Source of the DNA: Winogradskyella pelagia | Lineage (GTDB): Bacteria; Bacteroidota; Bacteroidia; Flavobacteriales; Flavobacteriaceae | Direction of reading: 5' to 3' | DNA length: 64,000 nucleotides | Assembly (NCBI RefSeq): GCF_017581965.1 | Contig: NZ_JAGEVF010000005.1 | Coordinates: forward strand, 124,001 to 188,000 | Shown here: piece by piece, positions 37,501 to 45,829 of the stretch | How the letters are laid out: each line of letters begins with the position of its first letter | Numbering within the stretch: the first letter of the stretch is position 1 | Made by a program: the position numbers and the translations under genes | Notes under the pieces: model-generated | Seen by the model: the letters and a program-made list of their open reading frames with translations, nothing else | Databases searched by the model: none | What the model was told of the DNA's origin: nothing

Positions 37501-40173
37501 TCGATTGCTGTCTGCATTGAGTTCTTTTAAAACCAAATTATTACTGATATCTAGAGCGTCTAAATCATTATTTGAGCAATTTAAACGTCGAAGAAGTGCA
37601 TTGTTATCTATTTGGAGTTGTGCTAAATTATTGTTAGCGCAATCTAGTATTTCTAAATTAAGATTTTGAGAAGTATCGAGGTCATTCAAGTTGTTATCAG
37701 CGCAAAATAATTCTCTAAGACTAGGAGTTCCGACTGAATTAAAAACGCCATCAACTCCATTGATATCGTTAGTTTGAAGAAAATTTGAGCTACAATTAAG
37801 CCGCTCCAAAAACAACATATTACTTATATCCAAAGCTTCTAAAAAATTACTGCTGCAATCTAATTCTACTAAAAGCCTAAAATCTTGGATACCTGTTAAA
37901 TCCTGAATGCTTTTATTACCAACCTCAAGGATTTGGAGCGTTTCAATAGCTGAAGTTAAAACAAGTCCATCAATAACATCATCATGCCCTAAGTCAATGA
38001 GTGCTTGCTCAAAAAACGGGTCTGGTATGGCAGTAAACCTGTTATTTTCGCAGTCATCATTATAATCAGCAATTCCGTCTATTTGCCATGTTGCCGGTAT
38101 ATTACCCAAAACAGCATTATCAACTGTAATACAAAACAGTGTTGGATTATTCTGAGCATTAAAATCGGCCAAATTATTGTTGTTACCACTGGCAATATTT
38201 AAACGCGATAGATTACTAGTGTTGCATGTTAGTGAAATTAAGGCAGCGTTAGCAGTAAGGTCGAGTTGTTCAATATTATTACTTGAGCAATTTAAGGTTT
38301 GAAGCGAGACGTTAGAACTAAGGTTTAAACTCGTAAGCGCATTGTTAGAGACATTTAAATCTTCTAAGGCGGTAAAATCTTCTATACCTGTTAAATCAGC
38401 TATTGCAAGATTTGGGATATTTAGGATGTCTATTCCGACGATATCTGCAGTAGACACAAAATTATTGAGTGTGCCATCAGAATCTATATTTTGATCAATT
38501 AAATATTGCTCAAAATTATCATCTGGAATATAGGTGCCACAATTTAGATTATAGTCAGCCATGGCATCTTTTTGCCAACCCGCAGCGCCATTTGCATAAG
38601 CCGCATCATCTACTTCTATACAAAACAGACTATTATTATTTGTAGCATCGAAGGTGGTAATAATTGTATTATTTCCATTAGCCATGTTTATGGCAAACAA
38701 ATTATTATCATTAGCTAAAAAACTCACCATGCTAGTTAATGCAGAAACATCTAATTGTTCAATTTGATTGAATGATGCATCTAAATCAGCCAACAGTGTA
38801 TTGCCACTTACATCTAAACTAGATAGTATGTTGTTAGAACAATTAAGAATAGTTAAAGCTATATTATTAGTAAGGTTTAAACTTTCAATAAAATTATTCC
38901 CACAATACAGTTCGAGTAATTGTGTATTTGAGGATAGGTCTAAATTTTCAAGGTCGTTATTGGTAATATCTAACTGCACTAATTGAACATTATTAGAAAG
39001 ATCGACATTCTCTATACTGTTGGTGCTACAGTTTAGGTTCTGTAATTGTATAAAATCTTGAATTCCTAAAAGGCTTGTAATATTGGAATTTGCAATATCT
39101 AAATCAGTTATAACATTAATATTCTCTGTTAAAACTAAGTTATCCAATGTATCATCCAAACCAGCATCTATTAGCGCTTGTTCAAAATTGTCATCTGGTA
39201 CATAGGTGAAAATATCTACGCAAGCGGCATCGCTAAAATATGTCCAATCGTCCTTGACCCAACCTTCGGGTGTAAAGCCGTTATCGATTTGAATACAAAA
39301 TAAATCTGGATTATCGGAGGCATCGAATAGTGATACCAAATCATTAAATCCATTGTTTACATTTAAAGACACTAAATTATTACGAGAAACATTAATTTGA
39401 GAAGCACTCTGACAGTCAGTCTCTGGATCAGTTTGCGGATCTGGACATATTATGGAATTAATTGAAGTTAAATCTAAATTAGTTAAAATATTATTGGAGA
39501 CATCCAAATTATTGATTAAGGAATTGGCATTAAGGTCTAATGTATCAATCTGATTTGAAGAACAAAACAAACCTTTTAAATTTGCATTATTTACAACTAC
39601 CAATTCTCCAACAATTCTATTATCGGAAATATTCAATTGCCTTAATTCTGTATTATTTGATAAATCAATTTGTGCTAATTGATTGTCTGAAGCCGATATA
39701 CTGCGTAAAGCTGTATTATTGATTACATCCAAATTTTGAATTTGATTATTAGAACAATCCAAGGTCTCTAAATTTGAATTGTTGCTAATATCTAATACTG
39801 TTAGGCTATTAGATCCACACACTAATGAAATTAGGTTGGTATTGTTTGAAATATTGAGCACAGTAAGATTATTCTCGCTACAAAACAATATTTCCAAAGC
39901 TGTAAAATCCTCAATTCCGGTGAGGTCATCGATACCCAAGTTTGAAACATCTAATAATACCACAGCATTAATCCTTTCGGTCAACACCAAACCATTGTTG
40001 GTAATACCATCACCCATACTTTCGGCATCGCCTACATTAACAATGCTTCCATCTTCAGAGTGGGTTTCAAGATAATCCTCAAAATTGGCGTCTGGTATTG
40101 CAGTGGTTTGTGCTTTTGCCAAAATAGCAAAGGACATAGCTGTTAGTAACGAAATAAGAACTTTAGTTTTCAC
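34525..40173 (-). CDS. Giant T9SS-exported leucine-rich-repeat protein
   Basis: 1882 residues. Signal peptide (about 1-21, ending LAKAQ). Six modules, starting at about residues 24, 320, 546, 713, 1155 and 1383, each open with a capping segment of type IPDDNFEQALIDLG, then TGIEDF, and continue with 21-22-residue leucine-rich repeats of pattern LxxLNCSxNxLxxLDLSxN, many bearing Cys as in cysteine-ladder LRRs. A calcium-binding thrombospondin-3 type segment (DADNDGIPNEDDQCPNTP, about 1615) and a SprB-like domain follow. The end is a T9SS type A tail (FYPNPVKDILTIYY). It is 24 bp downstream of the tail-fibre-like gene and is an expected surface adhesin or recognition protein. Confidence 0.93.
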   Translation of the reverse strand: MKTKVLISLLTAMSFAILAKAQTTAIPDANFEDYLETHSEDGSIVNVGDAESMGDGITNNGLVLTERINAVVLLDVSNLGIDDLTGIEDFTALEILFCSENNLTVLNISNNTNLISLVCGSNSLTVLDISNNSNLETLDCSNNQIQNLDVINNTALRSISASDNQLAQIDLSNNTELRQLNISDNRIVGELVVVNNANLKGLFCSSNQIDTLDLNANSLINNLDVSNNILTNLDLTSINSIICPDPQTDPETDCQSASQINVSRNNLVSLNVNNGFNDLVSLFDASDNPDLFCIQIDNGFTPEGWVKDDWTYFSDAACVDIFTYVPDDNFEQALIDAGLDDTLDNLVLTENINVITDLDIANSNITSLLGIQDFIQLQNLNCSTNSIENVDLSNNVQLVQLDITNNDLENLDLSSNTQLLELYCGNNFIESLNLTNNIALTILNCSNNILSSLDVSGNTLLADLDASFNQIEQLDVSALTSMVSFLANDNNLFAINMANGNNTIITTFDATNNNSLFCIEVDDAAYANGAAGWQKDAMADYNLNCGTYIPDDNFEQYLIDQNIDSDGTLNNFVSTADIVGIDILNIPNLAIADLTGIEDFTALEDLNVSNNALTSLNLSSNVSLQTLNCSSNNIEQLDLTANAALISLTCNTSNLSRLNIASGNNNNLADFNAQNNPTLFCITVDNAVLGNIPATWQIDGIADYNDDCENNRFTAIPDPFFEQALIDLGHDDVIDGLVLTSAIETLQILEVGNKSIQDLTGIQDFRLLVELDCSSNFLEALDISNMLFLERLNCSSNFLQTNDINGVDGVFNSVGTPSLRELFCADNNLNDLDTSQNLNLEILDCANNNLAQLQIDNNALLRRLNCSNNDLDALDISNNLVLKELNADSNRLTALTTATIPNTSLTELSCANNELSTILVNNYQGLETLNCSSNELTALNVSANPGLTFLSLTNNQITNIDLSANLDLDTALLSQNELSTLDVTSNTVLNHLNCSFNAISALELNTNTVLTRLYASSNQLNEADLSANASLIDLDVSSNQITQFTLSNDLSVLKVLNVSNNQIEGPLDLTTMALSACTFQPGQNEFCPETISINLSNNLFDFVNLQNGINPDIASLNTTGNPNLECIQVDDENSIGAGWLKDEDTSYSVDCNFGETFVPDDNFEQALIDLGLDTAPLNDFVLTSNIQGLTNLDISGNGIADLAGIEDFENLETLNVSNNNLIDVDLSNNIALLNLNISGNQLTELQLENNTQITALNTSGNALSALDLSQNQNLLDLNIADNAFTAFIPADVLSLEVFACENNEITELNFQENQAIISIDCSFNMLEILNIRNGQNAILANLNAQNNPNLLCIESDNGTVPNGSNWLIDSTAQLSTECFFGQTFVPDDNFEQALIDLGYDSGPLDDYVFTGQIEDLVFLDVSGREISDLTGIEAFLNLTTLNIQNNALSTLDLSNNLLLNNLNASENMLTNIDVSILTELTDLDLGSNQISQINLNNNFNLIDVDISNNALTQLNVDALINLEELICASNQLSALDVTQNTSLRLLFCQSNQLIADQLNLQNGNNENLQLFNATNNPSLSCILVDDPVAVINNVDGFYDNWFKDETSSYQTICADADNDGIPNEDDQCPNTPFGAAVDLFGCAIPDLPSDNFTVSVTSETCLNSNNGQITIIGQELYAYTATLISDDFYQEYNFTNDIDIFNLLAGTYSLCITIEEWPDYEICYTIVITQPEPLEVFSNRMASGDEISLALSGSSKYHIELNGETFTTYNPALVLQLQNGINDLKVKTDLDCQGIYEERILVSQDALFYPNPVKDILTIYYPAEDEDIQLYIYSPYGQLLRSKTIKNIGSEVYFDMSPYASGIYVISVQSKSMISTQKIIKE

Positions 40174-40197
40174 AATAGATTGGTTTTGTTTCTTTTT

Positions 40198-42369
40198 TTA
40201 GTGTTTAGAACTTTGATCTATTTCTTTGTGATAATGCAACTGTTTTTGGAGCTTACCGTGTAGTTCAGTGATAAAATCTTGTCTAAAACCACCGTCAGTT
40301 TGTAATTTTTCCCAAACCTCTTTATTAGCGTCGTATAATCCTGACTCTTTCATAGACTCCTCTGCCGCAACTATGGCCTTTTCGATATCTGTTTTTGTTA
40401 TTTCAAAATAAATAACATCTGTTTCCTCCAACTCAACAATTTCATATTTCCTTTGGTTGTGCGCAGTACCTGAAACGGTAGTTTGGGATTGATCTAACTG
40501 TGTCAATCTCTGAGTTTCTCCTTTAGCCAATGCATCTAATATTTCATTCATTTTATTTTTGAGGGCATCAATCTCCAATTGTTGCGTAGTGATTTTTGCT
40601 TCAAGCCTTTCAACAATGTGGTTATTGTCGTTTGTATTTGTGCCAACAACAACATTGATTAAATTAAAAGCTGAGGCTTCATTATTCTCTTCCCAAGCAA
40701 CACCCACGATATTATTTATGTCTTTTAATGTGATTTTTTCTGGTGACACTGCAAGTCCAATGCCATCATTTCTTCCACTTGGTATAATGTAATCACCCTT
40801 ATTGACCTTCCCATACACTTTAACTGGCACTTGTCCCATAAAGGCAACCTTTTCATACTCCTTCTCTCGGTTTTTTTGCGGCATATTACCTAATACTATA
40901 GGTTTACGAGACACTACCATTGCACGCTCAGCATTCTCTGTATTCTTTGATATTTTTCCGCCTTTTACTCCAACAATATCTCCAAAAATCATTTCTTCAT
41001 TTATATTTTCCCGCAACAAATATTCCGCATAGTCACCAGCTCCAGAGGCATAGGTTACGCCTTGTAAGCTTACCCTATTGTCTAGAAATAGGTTTTTATT
41101 ATCGATGGCATTAAAGATTGCAACACCTGTTGTAATTGCCTGAATAGTTACCACTACAGATTCCGTAGTATATTTAAATATCATCGATGGAATTGGCGCA
41201 GTAACGCAAGCGCCTATGCCTGCACAGCCTGTTGATGAGGAAAATGCCATGGCTGTACCGGTTACAGCTGCATATACGTCAGCTCCTGCAAACAAACCAC
41301 TTAAACCTGCATCATAAATAGCCCAATCCAAACCTCTTACATTGAAATTATGGTCTGCATTATTTTCAAACTCATTTTCTTTTTCTCCTTCTATTCTTCC
41401 CCATGAAATATTTGAGCTATCATTTTCATCATCGTAAAAAGTGATAAAGTTGGTACTATTGTTACGACTTCCATTAACCTTTATGGCCAGACCATTATTA
41501 CCGCCGTCTATAAGCACTGGATGATTTGACATTTCGGTCCCTGTATTCGGTAAATTGGAAGTCAATCTAATTTGATTTCCCATGCCATCAATACGAGTTA
41601 CACCATTTAAAGTCGTACTTTGATTAACCACCAAATTATCAGCGGTTAAGTCTCCAAAGCTAGCCTCACCATTTACTGTTAAATCGTTTAAAGTGGTTAA
41701 ACCAATTACATCTAAAGTGCCATCTAAAGCCGTATTACCATTCACTCCTAAATCACCTGTTAATTCGGATGGACTACCATTATTTACAGTGAATGCTTCA
41801 TTAAGGTTTGTTTCGCCATCTACGGTTAATGTTCCCGTAAGATTGGTTGCATTACCGTTATTGACGTCTAAAGAACTATTTAAATTGGTTGGGCCTTCTA
41901 CTTGTAATTCACCGTTTAAGAAGGTACGGTCGTCAACGGTCAATGTTCCTGTCGCCGTTATATTTCTATGATAGGCATAAGGCAAAAAAGTGAGTCGTTC
42001 CCTACTCATTACCTCAAAATTACTACCAGCATCAAAGTCAATTTCAACCCTAAGGTCTTTTGGTGTACCATCCCAGCTTATTTCTTTAAAATAATCGTGA
42101 TCAGCATCTCCAATTAACAGATTGATGCGCCCAAATTCGTCCGTATCTGTTACTTGAACTTCTTGAAATTCTATTTGGTTTGTGCTATCAAAAATAGTAA
42201 AGCGCACGGCAATTGTGGCATTGGGCAGATAGTTACCCTCACTGTCTACACCTGGTAATTCTAAATCATCAGGACCAATTATAACCGCTTGGTAGGTAAT
42301 ACCGTCTGTTTGGCCAAAGGATTTCAGGGCCATGCCTAGAAATAGTGTTAATATTAAAATTCGTTTCAT
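40198..42369 (-). CDS. Exported tail-fibre-like protein with peptidase-G2-like segment
   Basis: 723 residues. Signal peptide (about 1-19, ending KSFGQ). The first domain (GITYQAVIIGPDD... to LTFLPYAYHRN, about 20-135) is a module seen ahead of fibre-like proteins in Bacteroidetes. Residues about 136-275 are short beta repeats (GTLTVDGETNLN, GDLGVNGNTALD) that look like a fibre shaft. Around 450-580, ASGAGDYAEYLLREN followed by GDIVGVKGGKI resembles the self-cleaving peptidase-G2 domain of phage appendage proteins. A coiled coil follows (VERLEAKITTQQLEIDALKN). No T9SS tail is seen. It sits second in the four-gene operon. Cleavage activity is inference. Confidence 0.75.
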   Translation of the reverse strand: MKRILILTLFLGMALKSFGQTDGITYQAVIIGPDDLELPGVDSEGNYLPNATIAVRFTIFDSTNQIEFQEVQVTDTDEFGRINLLIGDADHDYFKEISWDGTPKDLRVEIDFDAGSNFEVMSRERLTFLPYAYHRNITATGTLTVDDRTFLNGELQVEGPTNLNSSLDVNNGNATNLTGTLTVDGETNLNEAFTVNNGSPSELTGDLGVNGNTALDGTLDVIGLTTLNDLTVNGEASFGDLTADNLVVNQSTTLNGVTRIDGMGNQIRLTSNLPNTGTEMSNHPVLIDGGNNGLAIKVNGSRNNSTNFITFYDDENDSSNISWGRIEGEKENEFENNADHNFNVRGLDWAIYDAGLSGLFAGADVYAAVTGTAMAFSSSTGCAGIGACVTAPIPSMIFKYTTESVVVTIQAITTGVAIFNAIDNKNLFLDNRVSLQGVTYASGAGDYAEYLLRENINEEMIFGDIVGVKGGKISKNTENAERAMVVSRKPIVLGNMPQKNREKEYEKVAFMGQVPVKVYGKVNKGDYIIPSGRNDGIGLAVSPEKITLKDINNIVGVAWEENNEASAFNLINVVVGTNTNDNNHIVERLEAKITTQQLEIDALKNKMNEILDALAKGETQRLTQLDQSQTTVSGTAHNQRKYEIVELEETDVIYFEITKTDIEKAIVAAEESMKESGLYDANKEVWEKLQTDGGFRQDFITELHGKLQKQLHYHKEIDQSSKH

Positions 42370-42397
42370 AATAGCTGATTTTTGAGAGGTTATTTTT

Positions 42398-42922
42398 TTA
42401 AATTTTTATAAGTTTTTCGTCTAGTCGTTTTGTTCCAGACATTACCCTAAGCACATAAGTTCCTATGGCAAGATCTGTGAGTTGCAGTTCAATTTCTTGG
42501 GAAGGCAAGGCCTTTTGTTTGCGGATGACCCTTCCATTGATATCTATTAATAGAATAGAAATTTCATCTCGTATTACTGTATTAAATGCTATGGTAACTT
42601 TATGGCGAAAGGGATTTGGATGTATTTTGGCCACAAGTTCAACATCTAATTCTTTGATAATTTCTATTTTGGATAATGGCTGTTGATAGCCTTGCCTTAG
42701 ATAATAACCGTTATTAAAATAAGTCCCTATAACACTTGCTTGACCTATACTATGACTAATTTTATACGTACCAGATGGTGTAGTTATAGTTTGAGAAGAA
42801 CCGCTGCTGGCCAAATTGGAGCTTACAATCCGATAATTTGATTCTTCTTGTCCGAAGCTGTTGCTTATAAAACCATTGAGAACCAATAAACCCAATACAA
42901 TTTTTAAAAATTCGTGTTTCAT
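42398..42922 (-). CDS. Small T9SS-exported protein, first gene of the surface operon
   Basis: 174 residues. Signal peptide (about 1-24, ending SNSFGQ), then a domain of about 65 residues of the SHSIGQASVIGTYFNNGYYL type, ending RQGYQQP, which I recognise from many Bacteroidetes secreted proteins but which has no known role. The rest is a T9SS type A sorting domain (IHPNPFRHKVTIAF to KRLDEKLIKI). It is 28 bp upstream of the tail-fibre-like gene and about 75 bp downstream of a paired GTGGACA site. Confidence 0.85.
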   Translation of the reverse strand: MKHEFLKIVLGLLVLNGFISNSFGQEESNYRIVSSNLASSGSSQTITTPSGTYKISHSIGQASVIGTYFNNGYYLRQGYQQPLSKIEIIKELDVELVAKIHPNPFRHKVTIAFNTVIRDEISILLIDINGRVIRKQKALPSQEIELQLTDLAIGTYVLRVMSGTKRLDEKLIKI

Positions 42923-42994
42923 TTTAATTTTTTTTATCCCTTTTAAATTCTAAGTTAAGACTATATTAATGTTAAATCCTAGGGAGTTACAGTA

Positions 42995-43012
42995 TGTCCA
43001 CCTTTTGTCCAC
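42995..43012 (-). promoter_or_regulatory. Paired GTGGACA direct repeat, operator candidate A
   Basis: Minus strand reads GTGGACAAAAGGTGGACA, two identical heptamers 11 bp apart. It lies about 73 bp before the first gene of the four-gene surface operon and 11 bp before a CCTAGGATTT element. Same arrangement as at 43739 and 45734. Confidence 0.6.
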
Positions 43013-43026
43013 ATGGTTGTACCAGC

Positions 43027-43674
43027 TTAAAAATCGCAGTAACATTTGGGAAGATTTATGATAAATCCGATACCAAATTGGTGTGCATTTAGATTAAGCT
43101 TCTCGTTACTATCACCACTATTTGCCAAAACAGACTGCCCATAGGTATAACCCACAAACAAGGCTGTACTTCTTGATATCGGATACTGCATTTCCACACC
43201 ACCACGAAAAAACAAAATGGTGTTATTGAACTCTGGCTCCCCAACAAGGTTAAACACTTCGTTGTTTATGGTTTGTGTACCACGTATTAAAAATTCAGAG
43301 GCCACTGAAGCATTGAACATAAATGTTAAATCTCGAAGTCTAAACATCTGAATACCAATTCCGCCTTCCAAACCGAGATAACTCACATCCCATTCAAAGA
43401 AATTATCTACGCTAACCTCGCTGCCTATAGCACCATAATTATTGAAACTAGCACCCAAGGTCAAAAACAATGTTCTCCGGTCATTGATACTTTGCCTATA
43501 GCCCATACCATAATAGGCCTTGGATGTTGATAGTAAATTATCCAATGGTCGACCTTGAGAATTTTCATAAGCAAAAGAAGACACATTGGTTCCTAATTCA
43601 ATATAAAGTTGTTGTCCTTGGCATGTTAATGTTACTAATACAACAATCCATAAAAATGGACGAAAAGACATCAT
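43027..43674 (-). CDS. Outer-membrane beta-barrel-like protein
   Basis: 215 residues from ATG at 43674 (a second ATG follows at once); the earlier in-frame start would precede the signal peptide (FLWIVVLVTLTCQGQ). The mature part consists of alternating amphipathic beta strands (LYIELGTNVSSFAY, RTLFLTLGASFNNYG, YLGLEGGIGIQMF, QFGIGFIINLP) and ends in Phe, all typical of a small outer-membrane barrel of 8-10 strands. No specific family recognised. A paired GTGGACA site lies about 65 bp upstream, so it probably shares control with the surface operon. Confidence 0.72.
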   Translation of the reverse strand: MMSFRPFLWIVVLVTLTCQGQQLYIELGTNVSSFAYENSQGRPLDNLLSTSKAYYGMGYRQSINDRRTLFLTLGASFNNYGAIGSEVSVDNFFEWDVSYLGLEGGIGIQMFRLRDLTFMFNASVASEFLIRGTQTINNEVFNLVGEPEFNNTILFFRGGVEMQYPISRSTALFVGYTYGQSVLANSGDSNEKLNLNAHQFGIGFIINLPKCYCDF

Positions 43675-43738
43675 GGCATTCAGTTTTGTTACAGCTAATG
43701 TAGACGTCAAAACCGAGGTAGAAAAGGAAAAAAAGCCA

Positions 43739-43756
43739 TGTCCACACTTTGTCCAC
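43739..43756 (-). promoter_or_regulatory. Paired GTGGACA direct repeat, operator candidate B
   Basis: Minus strand reads GTGGACAAAGTGTGGACA, two identical heptamers 11 bp apart, about 65 bp before the beta-barrel gene and 20 bp before a CCTCGGTTTTG element. Confidence 0.6.
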
Positions 43757-43802
43757 CACCAAACATACGTCTGTTTTAAAATTTTTTTGACCTTTAATAT
43801 AG

Positions 43803-43811
43803 GTGGACAAA
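43803..43811 (+). promoter_or_regulatory. Single GTGGACAAA half-site upstream of the regulator gene
   Basis: One copy of the heptamer plus AA, in the same orientation relative to its gene as sites A and B, about 100 bp before the TPR-HTH regulator. A second single copy (43971-43979) falls inside the start of that gene. Lacking a partner, either could be chance. Confidence 0.35.
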
Positions 43812-43904
43812 CACTAACTCTTTATTATTTATAGTGTTGATTTTCAATATTTTATAAATATTTTTAAAGTGTATTGAGGTTTAATTCAAACAACAAAATT
43901 CGGT

Positions 43905-45713
43905 ATGAAAACGTATAAGTTTCTAAAAGATGTCCAATTTTTAGCCAAAAGGAACTATGTCACCCTAAAGGTGGACAAAATTTGGTTCGTCTTTATTCTC
44001 GGTGCTTTAGTAGTTCAGGGCATACAAGGTCAAAATCAGAAAAAAATCGATAGTATTTTGTCAATTGCCAAAACTCAAACAGATACTACTCAAATTATGT
44101 CCTATGCAGAAATCTGGGCTGAATATATTTTTAAAGATCCCTTAGCTTCAAAACCCTATTTGGACAGCACTCTTGTATTGGCAGACCGCTTGGGCAACAA
44201 ATCCTTTATCGCTCGCACAAAAAATTATCTTGGTGTATATTACAATATGACCTCCCAATATGAAAAATCTGATTCAGTATATGATAAGGTCATAGAGCTC
44301 TACGCTAAACTTGGTGATAGTGTTATGATGTCCTATGCCTTAAATAATAAGGCAAATAGCCTTCGGTCCCTTGGGAGACTATATGAGTGTCTCGAAGTTC
44401 ATATGCAAACCTTAAAATTAAAGGAAGCTATTAACGATACAGAAGAAAGTATTGCAGCAAGTTATTGGAATATTGGGAATATTCAGGGTGATATTGAAAA
44501 CTATGACATTTCCAATGAATACTATTTAAAGGCTAAAACCATATATGAGACCCTAGGCAATAAAGATGATTTAGCAAGTGTTAATACCAACATAGCCATA
44601 AATCTTAAAGGCCAAAAACAATATGAAGAAGCTAAACACCTACTCATTGATGTTGTACCTTACTATAAAATCAATAATTACTACAACGATTTGGCTGGCG
44701 CCTTCGATAATATTGGTTGGATATATGCTCAACAGGATAGTTTAGATATCGCTGAAAACTATTATTATAAAGCACTTGAGATAAGCAGAAATTATGGCGA
44801 AAAGTCCTTGGTTGGTTTAAACCTAAGACACCTTGGTGAATTATATAATATAAAGGGTGAATATCGACAGGCACTACGTTATATGAAACAAGCCCTTGAA
44901 ATTAGTGAAGAAACGAGTACTAATAAAAAGAAGATTGGCGACCTTCTTGAAATATCCAAAGCTTATGCAGGACTAGGTCGTTACAAAAAAGCTTATGAGT
45001 ATCATACCTCTTATCATAAACTTCATGATGAAATTCTAGGCAAGGAAAGTGTTAATCGTATGAACGAAATAGAAGTACTATATCAAACTGAAAAAAAAGA
45101 AAAAGAACTGATCATTAAAAATAACAGAATTAAACTGCTTGAAGAGCGTAAACAGAAAGCCGAAAACGAGAAACTATTTTTATTAATCTCCCTCTTAGGA
45201 ACTATAGCTCTAGCATTTGCCATATTTTATGGATTTAGGCAAAGAGCAAAACGCAATACAATTGAACGCGAAAAATTAAACAATAATTTAAGATTTAAGG
45301 AAAAGGAACTCACCACACACGCCTTGCACTTGGCTCACAAGAATGAAGTTTTATTAGATTTAAAAGAACAGCTCAAGGAATTAAAGGCAGACTCTAAAAA
45401 TGCACGTCAGTACCAGAGCATCATCAATAACATTAATTTAGACATTAATAATGATACTAATTGGGAACAGTTTAGAAGTTATTTTGAAGACGTTCACAGA
45501 GACTTTAATTCTAAAGTGATGAACACTTACCCTGAGGTTAGCAATAACGATTTAAGATTAATGGCTTTGCTAAAAATGAATTTATCAAGCAAAGAAATTG
45601 CCAATATCTTAAATATTTCTGTCGAAGGTGTCAAAAAAGCCCGATATCGTCTACGTAAAAAATTGAAACTATCTACTGAAGACTCTTTACAAGAATTGGT
45701 TATTGATTTATAA
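43905..45713 (+). CDS. TPR / transmembrane / HTH transcriptional regulator
   Basis: 602 residues. After an N-terminal signal-like stretch (about 24-43, FVFILGALVVQGIQGQ) come tandem TPR units from about 60 to 390 (SYALNNKANSLRSLGRLYEC, then ASVNTNIAINLKGQKQYEEA, and others). One membrane segment at about 424-444 (FLLISLLGTIALAFAIFYGF) and a coiled coil lead to a C-terminal LuxR/GerE-like HTH (LSSKEIANILNISVEGVKKA at about 559-578). The TPRs would lie in the periplasm and the HTH in the cytoplasm, so it can sense an envelope signal and regulate directly. Its neighbours carry paired GTGGACA sites, making it the likely regulator of the adjoining surface genes. Confidence 0.9.
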   Translation: MKTYKFLKDVQFLAKRNYVTLKVDKIWFVFILGALVVQGIQGQNQKKIDSILSIAKTQTDTTQIMSYAEIWAEYIFKDPLASKPYLDSTLVLADRLGNKSFIARTKNYLGVYYNMTSQYEKSDSVYDKVIELYAKLGDSVMMSYALNNKANSLRSLGRLYECLEVHMQTLKLKEAINDTEESIAASYWNIGNIQGDIENYDISNEYYLKAKTIYETLGNKDDLASVNTNIAINLKGQKQYEEAKHLLIDVVPYYKINNYYNDLAGAFDNIGWIYAQQDSLDIAENYYYKALEISRNYGEKSLVGLNLRHLGELYNIKGEYRQALRYMKQALEISEETSTNKKKIGDLLEISKAYAGLGRYKKAYEYHTSYHKLHDEILGKESVNRMNEIEVLYQTEKKEKELIIKNNRIKLLEERKQKAENEKLFLLISLLGTIALAFAIFYGFRQRAKRNTIEREKLNNNLRFKEKELTTHALHLAHKNEVLLDLKEQLKELKADSKNARQYQSIINNINLDINNDTNWEQFRSYFEDVHRDFNSKVMNTYPEVSNNDLRLMALLKMNLSSKEIANILNISVEGVKKARYRLRKKLKLSTEDSLQELVIDL

Positions 45714-45733
45714 ATCAGCTATTTACAAAAAAA

Positions 45734-45784
45734 CGTCCACGATTTGTCCACTATGTATTAGGTTACTGTCCACCGATTGTCTAT
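45734..45784. promoter_or_regulatory. Two paired TGTCCAC repeats, operator candidate E
   Basis: On the plus strand CGTCCAC and TGTCCAC are 11 bp apart (45734 and 45745), and TGTCCAC and TGTCTAT are again 11 bp apart (45767 and 45778). They start 21 bp after the regulator's stop codon and lie upstream of the TAGGTTTG element at 45817, a position usual for activator sites. Confidence 0.55.
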
Positions 45785-45816
45785 CCTTATTTTTTTTATT
45801 CATCTCTCTCTCAACC

Positions 45817-45824
45817 TAGGTTTG
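45817..45824 (+). promoter_or_regulatory. Putative -7 promoter element for the cadherin-like lipoprotein gene
   Basis: TAGGTTTG within CCTAGGTTTG, an exact TAnnTTTG match. The expected -33 region contains only T-rich sequence with no TTG, consistent with dependence on an activator. Confidence 0.5.
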
Positions 45825-45829
45825 TAGTG

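Noticed and set aside
34525-40173. The many similar segments in the LRR gene considered as a CRISPR array.
   Set aside because: The repeats are in frame, of coding length and diverged at third positions; no constant-length spacers.
40198-42369. The fibre-like gene as part of a prophage.
   Set aside because: It has a signal peptide, lies in an operon of T9SS proteins, and no terminase, capsid, tail or integrase gene is present.
43971-43979. GTGGACAAA within the start of the regulator coding sequence as a true operator.
   Set aside because: It is single, lies in codons for Val-Asp-Lys, and has no partner at 11 bp; kept only as a remark.
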